Of a stretch of 64,000 nucleotides of DNA, positions 35,835-44,878 are shown one piece after another. The translations under genes and the position numbers were made by a program. Location of the stretch: contig NZ_JPOF01000003.1 in assembly GCF_000733755.1 (NCBI RefSeq), positions 1,280,501-1,344,500 of the forward strand, given 5' to 3'. The notes under the pieces were generated by a model. That model searched no databases and was not told the DNA's origin. It was given only the letters and a program-made list of their open reading frames with translations. Source of the stretch: Lachnoclostridium phytofermentans (GTDB lineage Bacteria; Bacillota; Clostridia; Lachnospirales; Lachnospiraceae). The number at the start of each line of letters is the position of its first letter. The stretch's first letter is position 1.

Positions 35835-37556
35835 ATGAAACTTAAAAGCCAAGAAGTCCGCGCCATTGCTCCCGAGATGGATCCCCTACGCATGGGAATG
35901 GGTTGGACCGCAAATGATTTAGAAAAGCCACAGATCATTGTCGAAAGTACATTTGGAGACAGCCATCCAGGCAGCACTCACCTATTAACTTTTGTTAATG
36001 AAGCCGTTGATGGAGTGAATCAAAGCGGTGGTAAAGCAGCGAGATACTTTGCGACTGATATCTGTGATGGTATGGCACAAGGACATGATGGAATTAATTA
36101 TTCCCTAGCGTCTCGTGACACTATTGCCAACTTAATTGAAATTCATGCGAATGCTACAACCTTTGATGCAGGTGTATTTATTGCAAGCTGTGATAAAGCA
36201 GTCCCTGCACAGTTAATGGCAATCGGAAGACTTGATATTCCATCCATCATGGTGACTGGCGGTGTGATGGATGCCGGCCCTGATTTACTCACACTCGAAC
36301 AAATCGGAAAATACAGTGCTATGTGCAAGCGTGGAGAGATTACAGAGGAGCAACTAACTTATTATAAACACAATGCTTGCCCTTCCTGTGGCGCATGTTC
36401 ATTTATGGGTACCGCTTCTACCATGCAGATTATGGCTGAGGCTATGGGCCTTATGCTTCCTGGTAGCGCATTAATGCCAGCAACCTGTGAAGATTTAAAA
36501 GAAGTTGCAAGAAAAGCAGGAATTCAAGCAGTAGAACTCGCAAGGAAAGGCATCAAAGCATCTGACATCGTTACTATGAAGTCCTTCGAAAATGCAATTA
36601 TTGTTCATGCAGCTATTTCTGGTTCAACTAATTCCTTACTTCATATTCCAGCAATTGCACAGGAATTTGGTATAGAACTCGATGCGGATACTTTTGATCA
36701 AAAGCATCGTGGCGCACATTATTTGCTTGATATTCGTCCTGCCGGTAAATGGCCAGCACAGTATTTTTACTATGCAGGCGGTGTTCCACGCATTATGGAA
36801 GAAATAAAGGGAATGCTTCACCTAGATGTAATGACGGTTACAGGAAAAACTCTCGGTGAGAACTTAGAAGATTTAAAGAAATCCGGATACTATGAAAAGT
36901 GTGATGAGTATTTAAAGAAAGTCGGTTTAAAGCGGACTGACGTGATACGTAGCTTTGAAGAACCAATTGGAGACGATGGAACCATCGCAATCTTACGTGG
37001 AAACCTCGCACCAGAAGGAGCTGTGGTAAAGCATTCTGCCGTACCAAAGGAAATGCATCAGGCAGTACTTCGAGCTAGACCATTTGATTGTGAGGAGGAT
37101 GCGATAGCTGCTGTTCTTGAGAAACGCATCAAACCAGGGGATGCCGTATTCATCCGTTACGAAGGTCCAAAAGGAAGCGGTATGCCAGAAATGTTTTACA
37201 CCACGGAAGCGATTGCTTCGGATGAAAAACTCGGAAAATCCATTGCACTGATTACCGATGGACGATTTTCAGGAGCTTCCAAAGGACCTGCCATCGGACA
37301 TGTATCTCCGGAAGCAGCGGAGGGTGGCCCAATTGCATTAGTTGAAGAGAACGACATCATTGAAATTAATATCAAAGAACGTATTTTACGAATTGCCGGT
37401 ATTCATGGCGAATTAAAATCCGAAGAAGAAATCAGAAAAGTATTAGAGGAAAGAAAGAAACTTTGGAAGAAACCAGAGCCCAAATATGAAAAAGGCATCT
37501 TAAAATTCTTCTCTGAACATGCTGTTTCCCCAATGAAGGGTGGATATATGCAGTAA
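35835..37556 (+). CDS. IlvD/Edd-family dehydratase, probably sugar-acid type
   Basis: A 573-residue dehydratase of the IlvD/Edd family. It retains SCDK (Cys119), ACPSCGAC (Cys182, 185, 188), MGTASTMQIMAEAMGLMLPGSA and GRFSGASKGPAIGHVSPEA (catalytic Ser region). The first Fe-S ligand motif PCN of dihydroxyacid dehydratases is replaced by PGST (residues 45-48). The neighbours (FadR-type regulator, GntP permease, no ilv/leu genes) favour an aldonate or related sugar-acid dehydratase yielding a 2-keto-3-deoxy acid, rather than branched-chain biosynthesis. ATG at 35835 follows AGAAAGGA. Confidence 0.88.
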   Translation: MKLKSQEVRAIAPEMDPLRMGMGWTANDLEKPQIIVESTFGDSHPGSTHLLTFVNEAVDGVNQSGGKAARYFATDICDGMAQGHDGINYSLASRDTIANLIEIHANATTFDAGVFIASCDKAVPAQLMAIGRLDIPSIMVTGGVMDAGPDLLTLEQIGKYSAMCKRGEITEEQLTYYKHNACPSCGACSFMGTASTMQIMAEAMGLMLPGSALMPATCEDLKEVARKAGIQAVELARKGIKASDIVTMKSFENAIIVHAAISGSTNSLLHIPAIAQEFGIELDADTFDQKHRGAHYLLDIRPAGKWPAQYFYYAGGVPRIMEEIKGMLHLDVMTVTGKTLGENLEDLKKSGYYEKCDEYLKKVGLKRTDVIRSFEEPIGDDGTIAILRGNLAPEGAVVKHSAVPKEMHQAVLRARPFDCEEDAIAAVLEKRIKPGDAVFIRYEGPKGSGMPEMFYTTEAIASDEKLGKSIALITDGRFSGASKGPAIGHVSPEAAEGGPIALVEENDIIEINIKERILRIAGIHGELKSEEEIRKVLEERKKLWKKPEPKYEKGILKFFSEHAVSPMKGGYMQ

Positions 37557-37595
37557 CTTATTTGACTCAATATCAAAACAAAAAGGAGACATCAC

Positions 37596-39023
37596 ATGGG
37601 TATCAATACTATCCTTACAGGCAGTAACTTATTTCTAGCTGCAACTGAAACGAGCCCAAATGTAGGTGCCGGTCGACTCATTGCTTCCGCACTCATTGGT
37701 ATGGCAATCTTATTATTTTTAATTATTTATGTTAAACTTCACCCTATTCTATCTATCCTAATCAGCGCTATTGTGATCGGTATCGGCGCAGGAATGTCTA
37801 CCGAAGCTATTATTGGCTCTATCGGTACTGGAATGGGGAACACCTTAAAAGGTATCGCATTATTAGTTGGTCTTGGCTCTATGTTTGGTGCCATCTTAGA
37901 AATATCAGGTGGTGCACAGCGTATTGCTTTAACCCTCGTTAATAAATTTGGTGATAACAAAGCTGCTTGGGCTCTTGGTATTACAGGTTTAGTTATCTCC
38001 ATGCCAGTTTTCTTTGACGCCGGTTTAATTATCTTAATTCCACTTGCTTTTGGTTTAGCAAAACGTACAAAGAAATCCACTTTATTTTATGCAATTCCAT
38101 TACTTGCTGGTCTTGCAGTTGGTCATGCCTTTATTCCACCAACTCCAGGTCCAATTCTAGTTGCAAATATGCTTGGTGTTGATTTAAGTTATGTTATTAT
38201 CGTTGGTGTGATTGTTGGTGCCGCCGCCATGATCCTTGCGGGTCCGGTCTTTGGTAAGTATATCGGAACTAAGATTCATGTACCACTACCAAGAAACTTA
38301 GAAGATACACCTGATTATGACGAGAGCAAACTTCCAAAGTTTGCAACAGTTGTTGGTATTATCTTAATTCCATTATTATTAATTCTTACTAACACTGTAG
38401 CTGGTGCTATTATTAACAGCATGGAAACACCTGCACAATTCTTAGTTAGCATAAAGCCTGTTCTTGCCTTTTTAGGCGAACCATTTATCGCCTTAACGAT
38501 TGCAACCATTGCTGCTATGGTTATCCTCGGAATTAAGCATGGATATTCCAGAGAAGAACTTGAAAAGGTTATGACAAAGTCCTTAGAACCAACTGGTATG
38601 ATTCTTTTAGTTACTGCTTGTGGTGGTGTTTTAAGATACATCCTTCAAGACTCCGGTCTTGGAGACGTTATTGGTAATGCAGTTGCTAAGAGCGCTCTTC
38701 CACTTGTTATTATCGCTTTCGTAGTAGCCGCTCTTGTTCGTATCTCCGTTGGTTCCGCTACCGTAGCGATGACAATGGCTGCTGGAATTATCTCTTCCAT
38801 GCCTGAAATTGCTTCTCTTTCACCACTCTATCTTGCCTGTGTAACCGCAGCAATCGCTGGTGGTGCCACAGTAATGAGCCACTTTAATGACTCTGGATTC
38901 TGGCTTGTGAAGTCCTTACTTCAAGTCGATGAAAAGACTACCTTAAAGTCTTGGACCATGATGGAGACGATTGTTGGAGCAACCGGATTTGTTGGAGCAT
39001 TGATTATTTCGTTTTTTGCTTAG
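37596..39023 (+). CDS. GntP-family gluconate/organic-acid permease
   Basis: A 475-residue, highly hydrophobic permease with about 12-14 membrane segments. It matches the GntP family: GMGNTLKGIALLVGLGSMFGAILEISGGAQRIA-like N-half, the PVFFDAGLIILIPL and HAFIPPTPGP motifs, and SVGSATVAMTMAAGI in the C-half. These are proton-linked carriers of gluconate and similar acids. It starts 39 nt after the dehydratase stop with AAAAAGGAG, so both form one operon. Confidence 0.93.
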   Translation: MGINTILTGSNLFLAATETSPNVGAGRLIASALIGMAILLFLIIYVKLHPILSILISAIVIGIGAGMSTEAIIGSIGTGMGNTLKGIALLVGLGSMFGAILEISGGAQRIALTLVNKFGDNKAAWALGITGLVISMPVFFDAGLIILIPLAFGLAKRTKKSTLFYAIPLLAGLAVGHAFIPPTPGPILVANMLGVDLSYVIIVGVIVGAAAMILAGPVFGKYIGTKIHVPLPRNLEDTPDYDESKLPKFATVVGIILIPLLLILTNTVAGAIINSMETPAQFLVSIKPVLAFLGEPFIALTIATIAAMVILGIKHGYSREELEKVMTKSLEPTGMILLVTACGGVLRYILQDSGLGDVIGNAVAKSALPLVIIAFVVAALVRISVGSATVAMTMAAGIISSMPEIASLSPLYLACVTAAIAGGATVMSHFNDSGFWLVKSLLQVDEKTTLKSWTMMETIVGATGFVGALIISFFA

Positions 39024-39084
39024 ATAAAAGCATAGGATGAGTTTTGTTTAAGTTTATTGTATAACAATTCTGATTAAAAACACT

Positions 39085-39129
39085 CAGGAGTAACTCTGAT
39101 TAATAAATCAAAGTTACTCCTGTTTTTTT
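39085..39129 (+). terminator. Terminator of the dehydratase-permease operon
   Basis: CAGGAGTAACT (39085-39095) pairs perfectly with 39112-39122, then TTTTTTT. Confidence 0.93.
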
Positions 39130-39255
39130 ACTATATTGTTTTGGCTATATTGTTTTTTGCTTCATTTTTTCACTGCTTTGTTTTTTCAAGAACTCGTACT
39201 AAATCTAACCGCATTAACCCCAGTAGAATACATAAAAAGTATTTATTTGAAGCAT

Positions 39256-39286
39256 AAAAATATCCAGCAAGAAAACCTGCTGGATA
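39256..39286 (-). terminator. Terminator downstream of the cold-shock genes
   Basis: On the minus strand TATCCAGCA (39286-39278), 8-nt loop, TGCTGGATA (39269-39261), then TTTTTA, about 75 nt after the last csp stop codon. Confidence 0.85.
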
Positions 39287-39362
39287 GAAAATCTTTATAT
39301 TTTTCATTTATGACGGATAGCGGTTCTGTTTATAATACGACAGCACCTTCCTATCTCGTTGA

Positions 39363-39563
39363 TTATAATCTTATTACGTTAGTAGCTTGTTCGCCTCTGT
39401 TACCTTTTTCAATGTCAAAACTTACAGACTGACCTTCTTCTAAAGATTTAAAACCATCTCCTTGGATCGCTGAAAAATGAACGAATACGTCATTTCCGTT
39501 ATCTGCTGTAATAAAACCAAAACCTTTTTCTGCGTTGAACCATTTTACAATACCTGTATTCAT
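39363..39563 (-). CDS. Cold-shock protein, CspA family (copy 1)
   Basis: A 66-residue cold-shock-domain protein with RNP1 KGFGFI and RNP2 VFVHF. Such proteins bind single-stranded RNA/DNA and melt mRNA structure. Third in transcription order of a tandem triplet on the minus strand. It differs from copy 2 at three residues (S versus A, S versus G near 55-58 and I versus V at 65). ATG at 39563 follows AGGAGATAATT. Confidence 0.96.
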   Translation of the reverse strand: MNTGIVKWFNAEKGFGFITADNGNDVFVHFSAIQGDGFKSLEEGQSVSFDIEKGNRGEQATNVIRL

Positions 39564-39586
39564 AATTATCTCCTATTTCTTGTATG

Positions 39587-39625
39587 TTTTTATTTTATAT
39601 TTTTATTTTATATTTTTATTTTATG
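39587..39625. repeat. Three 13-bp tandem repeats between csp copies
   Basis: Three consecutive 13-bp units of TTTTTATTTTATA (last base changed to G in the third), between csp copies 1 and 2. Confidence 0.75.
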
Positions 39626-39641
39626 TTTTTAGATTAAGCAA

Positions 39642-39842
39642 TTATAATCTTACTACATTAGTAGCTTGTTCGCCTCTGTTACCTTTTTCAATATCGAAAC
39701 CAACAGCTTGACCTTCTTCTAATGATTTGAAACCATCTCCTTGGATCGCTGAAAAATGAACAAATACGTCATTTCCGTTATCTGCTGTAATAAAACCAAA
39801 ACCTTTTTCTGCGTTGAACCATTTTACAATACCTGTATTCAT
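39642..39842 (-). CDS. Cold-shock protein, CspA family (copy 2)
   Basis: A 66-residue cold-shock protein, 95% identical to copy 1 and with the same Shine-Dalgarno context (AGGAGATAATT before ATG at 39842). RNP1 KGFGFI and RNP2 VFVHF present. Middle gene of the triplet; the near identity of coding and flanking sequence points to recent tandem duplication. Confidence 0.96.
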   Translation of the reverse strand: MNTGIVKWFNAEKGFGFITADNGNDVFVHFSAIQGDGFKSLEEGQAVGFDIEKGNRGEQATNVVRL

Positions 39843-39890
39843 AATTATCTCCTATTTCTTATGTGTTTTTAGATTTTTTAGATTACTTAA

Positions 39891-40091
39891 TTATAATCTT
39901 ATAACGTTAGCCGCTTGTTCGCCTCTGTTACCTTTTTCAATATCAAAGCTTACAACTTGACCTTCTTCTAATGATTTGAAACCATCTCCTTGGATCGCTG
40001 AAAAATGAACGAATACGTCATTTCCGTTATCTGTTGTAATAAAACCAAAACCTTTTTCTGCATTAAACCATTTTACTGTACCTGTACTCAT
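39891..40091 (-). CDS. Cold-shock protein, CspA family (copy 3, first transcribed)
   Basis: A 66-residue cold-shock protein starting MSTGTVKWF at ATG 40091 behind AGGAGGTACC. The frame could be extended 16 codons upstream but that part is leader. It is the most diverged of the three (ST at 2-3, V at 6, T at 20, AN near the end). A sigma-A promoter at 40253-40225 gives a leader of about 125 nt typical of cold-shock genes. Confidence 0.96.
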   Translation of the reverse strand: MSTGTVKWFNAEKGFGFITTDNGNDVFVHFSAIQGDGFKSLEEGQVVSFDIEKGNRGEQAANVIRL

Positions 40092-40224
40092 GTGGTACCT
40101 CCTAAATTTTACTTTTACTATAAAGTATAAAAAAATCACATATTTTTACAAATTATATATAGTGACGCATACATATAATCTCTAAAAATATGTGAATCCG
40201 TTAATACATTAATAATATGAACTT

Positions 40225-40253
40225 AGTTTAACACATCTTTTTTGGTTTGTCAA
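40225..40253 (-). promoter_or_regulatory. Promoter of the csp cluster
   Basis: On the minus strand TTGACA (40253-40248), 17-nt spacer, TAAACT (40230-40225). Confidence 0.6.
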
Positions 40254-40474
40254 CATGTTTTATTAATTAAATTTGTATTTTCTTGTTTTTTATTATTTTT
40301 CTTATATTTATGCATACCAACACCATGATTTGTAAATTCTGTAGTTTCTTTATATAATATATGTACTATATATTTATAATGTTAGTTTCTTTTTAGAATG
40401 ATAATTTGAAAAAGAAATAAGTAATAATCTATAGAGAAAAGGCTCACTTTTCATTCGAATGGTAGTTTTTTAAT

Positions 40475-40515
40475 AAAGGAGCTGTACACTAATTACTTAG
40501 TGCAACAGCCCCTTT
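40475..40515 (-). terminator. Hairpin downstream of ileS
   Basis: A stem of about 17 bp (AAAGGAGCTGT... 40475-40492 with 40497-40515) and a 4-nt loop, 36 nt after the ileS stop. Wobble pairs favour the minus-strand RNA although the longer T run is on the plus side. Confidence 0.7.
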
Positions 40516-40550
40516 TTTGTTTATTCTCTTACCTATCGGTATAGTTTCTC

Positions 40551-43500
40551 TTAAGCATTTACTTTCCTAACACCAAGCGTAACATCTTCCCCATTCAAGT
40601 TCCATTCTTTGCTTACGCCCTGAACAGAATCATAAACCACATCGTCTGCAAGAACTACGGAAGAGATTTCAGCAACATTCTTCTTTACAACTGCTTCCAC
40701 CTTTTCATTCCCCTTAACAGATACTACAATATGATCCATTACTTCAAATCCAGCATCTTTACGCATTGTCTGAATCTTACTAATCACTTCACGAACAAAT
40801 CCTTCCTCAATTAACTCTTCTGTTAGGTTTGTATCAAGAACTACTGTGATACCATGGTCACTGTCTGTTACGTATCCTTCCATCTGAGCTGCATCAATTA
40901 AAAGATCATCCTTTTCAAGAACTTCTTCGATTCCCTCTAAGGTAATCGTGAGTGTTCCCTTCTCATTTAATTCATCCATCGCTGCGTTGCCATCAAGAGC
41001 GGATAGTATTTCTTTAAGTGCATTTAACTTGCTTCCAAAACGGCGACCTAACGTCTTTAGCTGTGGCTTAAAGGTATAAGAAGTGAAGTTTCGAACATCA
41101 GAAGTAAATACTACGTTCTTTACATTTAACTCTTCTTCAATAATCTCTTTGTAAAAATCAGACATTCCTTCTACCACACTACCATCGTTTGCTGTATGAG
41201 TTAACTCTGCTTTTACATACATCTTAGCAATTGGTTGTCTTTGCTTGATGTTTGCTGTATTTCTACAAGCACGACCAAGAACTACGATCTCAAGAACCGC
41301 TTCCATATCATCCTCTAGTAACGTATCAATTAACTTAGCGTCCCAGGTTGGGAAATCGCATAGGTGAACACTTAATGGAGCACTCTTGTCGATACTGCAA
41401 ACAAGGTTACGATAGATGTCCTCTGCCATGAATGGAATCATTGGAGCAGAAGCCTTTGCAATTGTTACGAGTGCAGTATATAAGGTCATGTAAGCATTGA
41501 TCTTATCCTGCTCCATTCCTTTTGCCCAGAAACGTTCACGGCCACGTCTTACATACCAGTTACTCAACTCATCTACAAACTCCTGTAGCGCTCTAGCAGT
41601 CTCAGGAATCTTATACGCAGCAAGATTTTCATCCACTGTTTTCACTACTGTATTTAACTTACTAAGTAACCATTTATCCATTACCGGAAGCTTATCATAC
41701 TCTAAGGTATACTTAGTAGCATCAAATTGATCAATGTTTGCATAAAGTACGAAGAATGCATAGGTGTTCCATAAAGTACCCATGAACTTACGCTGTCCTT
41801 CTACTACTGCCTTTCCGTGGAAACGGTTTGGTAACCAAGGAGCTGAGTTAATATAGAAGTACCAACGAATCGCATCTGCACCATATTCCGCTAACGCATC
41901 AAATGGGTCAACTGCATTTCCTTTGGATTTACTCATCTTCTGACCATTCTCATCCTGTACATGTCCAAGAACAATAACGTTCTTATATGGAGCTTTATCA
42001 AAGATTAGTGTAGAAATTGCAAGTAAGGAGTAGAACCAACCTCTCGTCTGGTCAACAGCCTCAGAGATAAAGTCTGCTGGGAACTGTGCTTCAAACTTTT
42101 CTTTATTTTCAAATGGATAATGATGCTGTGCAAATGGCATCGCACCAGAATCATACCAACAGTCAATTACTTCAGGCACACGATGCATTTCCTTGCCACA
42201 ATCAGGACAGGTGATCGTTACATTATCAATGTATGGTCTATGAAGCTCGATATCCTCTGGACAATTCTTAGACATTGACTTTAACTCTTCAATGCTTCCG
42301 ATGGAATGCATCTTACCACAATCACAAGTCCACACATTAAGTGGAGTTCCCCAGTAGCGGTTACGGCTGATCCCCCAATCCTGAAGGTTCTCTAACCAAT
42401 CACCGAAACGTCCTTTACCAATGGTCTCAGGAATCCAGTTGATCGTATTATTATTTGCGATCATCTTATCTTTTACTGCAGTCATCTTGATGAACCAGGA
42501 CTCTCTTGCATAGTAAATAAGTGGAGTATCACATCTCCAACAGAATGGATAACTATGCTCGAATTTAAGAACTTTAAATAATTGCTTTGTTTCTCCTAAT
42601 TTCTTAAGGATACCCTCGTCACTCTTCTTACAAAACTGACCTGCAAAGTCAGTAACTTCTGCCTTCATCTGGCCTCTTTCATCCACTAACTGTACAAAAG
42701 GAAGTTCATAACGATTACCAACATTCGCATCGTCCGCACCAAAGGCAGGGGCAATATGAACGATACCAGTACCATCTGTTAAGGTAACATAGTCAGCGCA
42801 GGTTACATAATAAGCCTTCTTGCCATATACATTATCACGATTTGCTTTTTCATTTCTAGTACCATCGGCATTGTTATACGCATACTCAAATAATGGCTCA
42901 TACTTTTTATACTCAAGATCAGTACCCTTGTAACGCTCAACTACCTTATAGTCGCCCTCAATGACGGAACATAGTGCTTCAGCTAAGATATAGTACTCTA
43001 CACCAGCTGCTGTATTTTCTTCCGTTTTCTCTTCCTCACCCTTAGGAGCTTTTATAACGTCCCCTTTGGCATTTACTGAAACTTGTACCTTCACATAGTC
43101 TTCCTTTGGATTAACACAAAGTGCTACGTTAGATGGAAGTGTCCAAGGTGTTGTTGTCCATGCTAAGAAGTATTCATTCTCTGTATCCATTACTTTGAAT
43201 TTCGCGATAACGGACTTTTCTTTCACATCCTTATATCCTTGTGCTACCTCATGGGAAGCAAGTGGTGTCCCACATCTTGGACAGTAAGGTACAATTTTAT
43301 AACCTTTGTATAATAAGCCCTTATCCCAGATTTGTTTTAAAGACCACCAAACAGACTCAATATAATCATTATGGTAAGTTACATAAGGATCGTCCATATC
43401 AGCCCAGAAACCAACGGTACCAGAGAAATCCTCCCACATACCCTTGTATTTCCAAACACTTTCCTTACATTTTGTGATAAATGGCTCTAGACCGTACTGT

Positions 43501-43826
43501 TCAATTTGTTCCTTACCATTTAACTCTAGAAGTTTTTCCACTTCAAGCTCTACTGGAAGACCATGAGTATCCCATCCAGCCTTTCTAGGAACCATACAGC
43601 CCTTCATCGTACGGTATCTTGGAATCATATCTTTAATAACACGAGTTAATACGTGTCCAATGTGTGGTTTACCGTTTGCAGTTGGAGGACCATCATAAAA
43701 AGTAAATGTCTCTCCCTCTTTTCTGGAATCAATACTTTTTTCAAAGATTTCGTTTTCCTTCCAGAATTTTAATACTTCTTTTTCTCTGTCAACAAAATTC
43801 AGGTTGGTTGATACCTTTTCGTACAT
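40551..43826 (-). CDS. ileS: Isoleucyl-tRNA synthetase, type 2 (eukaryote-like)
   Basis: A 1,091-residue class I synthetase. HIGH appears as HIGH in GKPHIGHVLTR (about residue 55), KMSKS in QKMSKSKGNAVDP (about 630), CP1 editing region with GWDTHGLPVE and WTTTPWTLPSN, and zinc-type CPRCG / CPDCG motifs. Length and sequences such as YTVxDPYVTYHNDYIESVWW fit the type 2 bacterial IleRS related to the eukaryotic enzyme, a group commonly insensitive to mupirocin. Translated from ATG 43826 and controlled by an upstream T-box. Confidence 0.96.
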   Translation of the reverse strand: MYEKVSTNLNFVDREKEVLKFWKENEIFEKSIDSRKEGETFTFYDGPPTANGKPHIGHVLTRVIKDMIPRYRTMKGCMVPRKAGWDTHGLPVELEVEKLLELNGKEQIEQYGLEPFITKCKESVWKYKGMWEDFSGTVGFWADMDDPYVTYHNDYIESVWWSLKQIWDKGLLYKGYKIVPYCPRCGTPLASHEVAQGYKDVKEKSVIAKFKVMDTENEYFLAWTTTPWTLPSNVALCVNPKEDYVKVQVSVNAKGDVIKAPKGEEEKTEENTAAGVEYYILAEALCSVIEGDYKVVERYKGTDLEYKKYEPLFEYAYNNADGTRNEKANRDNVYGKKAYYVTCADYVTLTDGTGIVHIAPAFGADDANVGNRYELPFVQLVDERGQMKAEVTDFAGQFCKKSDEGILKKLGETKQLFKVLKFEHSYPFCWRCDTPLIYYARESWFIKMTAVKDKMIANNNTINWIPETIGKGRFGDWLENLQDWGISRNRYWGTPLNVWTCDCGKMHSIGSIEELKSMSKNCPEDIELHRPYIDNVTITCPDCGKEMHRVPEVIDCWYDSGAMPFAQHHYPFENKEKFEAQFPADFISEAVDQTRGWFYSLLAISTLIFDKAPYKNVIVLGHVQDENGQKMSKSKGNAVDPFDALAEYGADAIRWYFYINSAPWLPNRFHGKAVVEGQRKFMGTLWNTYAFFVLYANIDQFDATKYTLEYDKLPVMDKWLLSKLNTVVKTVDENLAAYKIPETARALQEFVDELSNWYVRRGRERFWAKGMEQDKINAYMTLYTALVTIAKASAPMIPFMAEDIYRNLVCSIDKSAPLSVHLCDFPTWDAKLIDTLLEDDMEAVLEIVVLGRACRNTANIKQRQPIAKMYVKAELTHTANDGSVVEGMSDFYKEIIEEELNVKNVVFTSDVRNFTSYTFKPQLKTLGRRFGSKLNALKEILSALDGNAAMDELNEKGTLTITLEGIEEVLEKDDLLIDAAQMEGYVTDSDHGITVVLDTNLTEELIEEGFVREVISKIQTMRKDAGFEVMDHIVVSVKGNEKVEAVVKKNVAEISSVVLADDVVYDSVQGVSKEWNLNGEDVTLGVRKVNA

Positions 43827-44066
43827 GCTTCATCTTCCTTTCTTATCTCTTCTATTGTTTCCTTATTTCGTTTTTCGCAGTCAGCGCTAGCCATCTAAGG
43901 TTCTAAAATTAGATAAATTTAGTTTTCTCTTGCCAAACTTTTTTTATTATACTTAGAGAAATACACTTCGCGCACGATCATAGGAATAGCTGATTTCTTT
44001 TGGTAAGAGTGTACCATCCCTTGGAGTTTCTAATTTATACATAATTGCATAACAGTTTCCGATAAA

Positions 44067-44370
44067 TTAAAAAAGCCCCCATCCAAAACAGGATGAGAGC
44101 AGGAATGCTTCATTATACCACCTATTTCACGTACGCAGACTAAGTCTGTTATACATTATCTATATAACGGTAGATCCCGACAACACCTACTAACTACGGT
44201 TCAATGTTGCAACTGATAAAGTGATTTTCAGAAATTCCCTACTCCTACTGCACTCACACTCTCTGCAGCTCGCTGTGATTTTTAAGAATTCTTACTCTCT
44301 TCGTCAACGTCTTTGCATATGCATTTGCGCTCGATCGTTTCATCAACTTCTACGACAGAACACTATATTT
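44067..44370 (-). ncRNA. T-box leader of ileS (Ile specific)
   Basis: Minus-strand leader with stem I features near 44300-44190, a candidate Ile specifier ATC in the sequence GAAAATCAC (about 44232-44224), a T-box sequence AGGTGGTA (44123-44116) and a terminator GCTCTCATCC / GGATGGGGGC (44100-44091 with 44084-44075) followed by TTTTTT. Uncharged tRNA-Ile would pair with specifier and T-box and prevent termination. The T-box runs on as TAATG instead of the usual CCGCG, so it is somewhat divergent. Confidence 0.85.
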
Positions 44371-44375
44371 TCTTT

Positions 44376-44404
44376 ATCTTAGTATAGATTCCACGCTTTG
44401 TCAA
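44376..44404 (-). promoter_or_regulatory. Promoter of ileS
   Basis: On the minus strand TTGACA (44404-44399), 17-nt spacer, TAAGAT (44381-44376). Confidence 0.6.
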
Positions 44405-44499
44405 TATCAAATTCAGATTGCATACTTTTCAAAACCAATTACCCTTTATAATTAAGATTAGCAATTTCTTTCTTTCAGATAATCTACTTGTTTTATTAA

Positions 44500-44757
44500 T
44501 TGGCAACTTCTTCAAAGCATAATCTGTACGAAGTTGCACACATTATCTTTGAGGTGATCAATACGGAACCAATTTCATTGCAAACAGATAATATTTATGG
44601 TGCACAAGTAATGGCCGCAATTTTATTAACGGATAATGAAATAGATAATTATCTAAAAGGGCTAAATGCCAGTGAATATGAAGCCGTTATGCGTATGAAA
44701 GATACCTTTCATTCTCGTAATGATGTAGAACGTTTCGTTAACGGTCTTCGCGGTTAA
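44500..44757 (+). CDS. Possible 85-residue protein or gene remnant
   Basis: An 85-codon frame whose only available start is TTG at 44500, directly after an in-frame TAA and without a Shine-Dalgarno. The translated sequence (NLYEVAHIIFEVINTEPISL... YEAVMRMKDTFHSRNDVERF) looks protein-like and has codon use like the neighbours. No family recognised. Either a poorly initiated small gene or the 3' end of a degraded one. Confidence 0.4.
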   Translation: MATSSKHNLYEVAHIIFEVINTEPISLQTDNIYGAQVMAAILLTDNEIDNYLKGLNASEYEAVMRMKDTFHSRNDVERFVNGLRG

Positions 44758-44878
44758 TTAATTTTTCAAGCTACACCCCTTCTGCTTGTTCCTTTTCTAC
44801 TGACAGCTTTCTCCTTTATCTAATCAATAGTAAGGAGCAAGCAGATAGGATTTTATTCTTTACCTATGTTTCTACTCA

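Noticed and set aside
35591-35845. 84-residue plus-strand gene before the dehydratase
   Set aside because: It spans the dehydratase promoter and operators, overlaps its start and has no Shine-Dalgarno.
35835-37556. Branched-chain amino-acid gene ilvD
   Set aside because: Family is right, but the neighbours are a FadR-type regulator and GntP permease, and the first Fe-S cysteine motif is changed; biosynthetic role is not supported by context.
44067-44370. tRNA or structured small RNA gene before ileS
   Set aside because: The TTCAA-like segments belong to a T-box leader with T-box sequence and terminator; no cloverleaf could be drawn.
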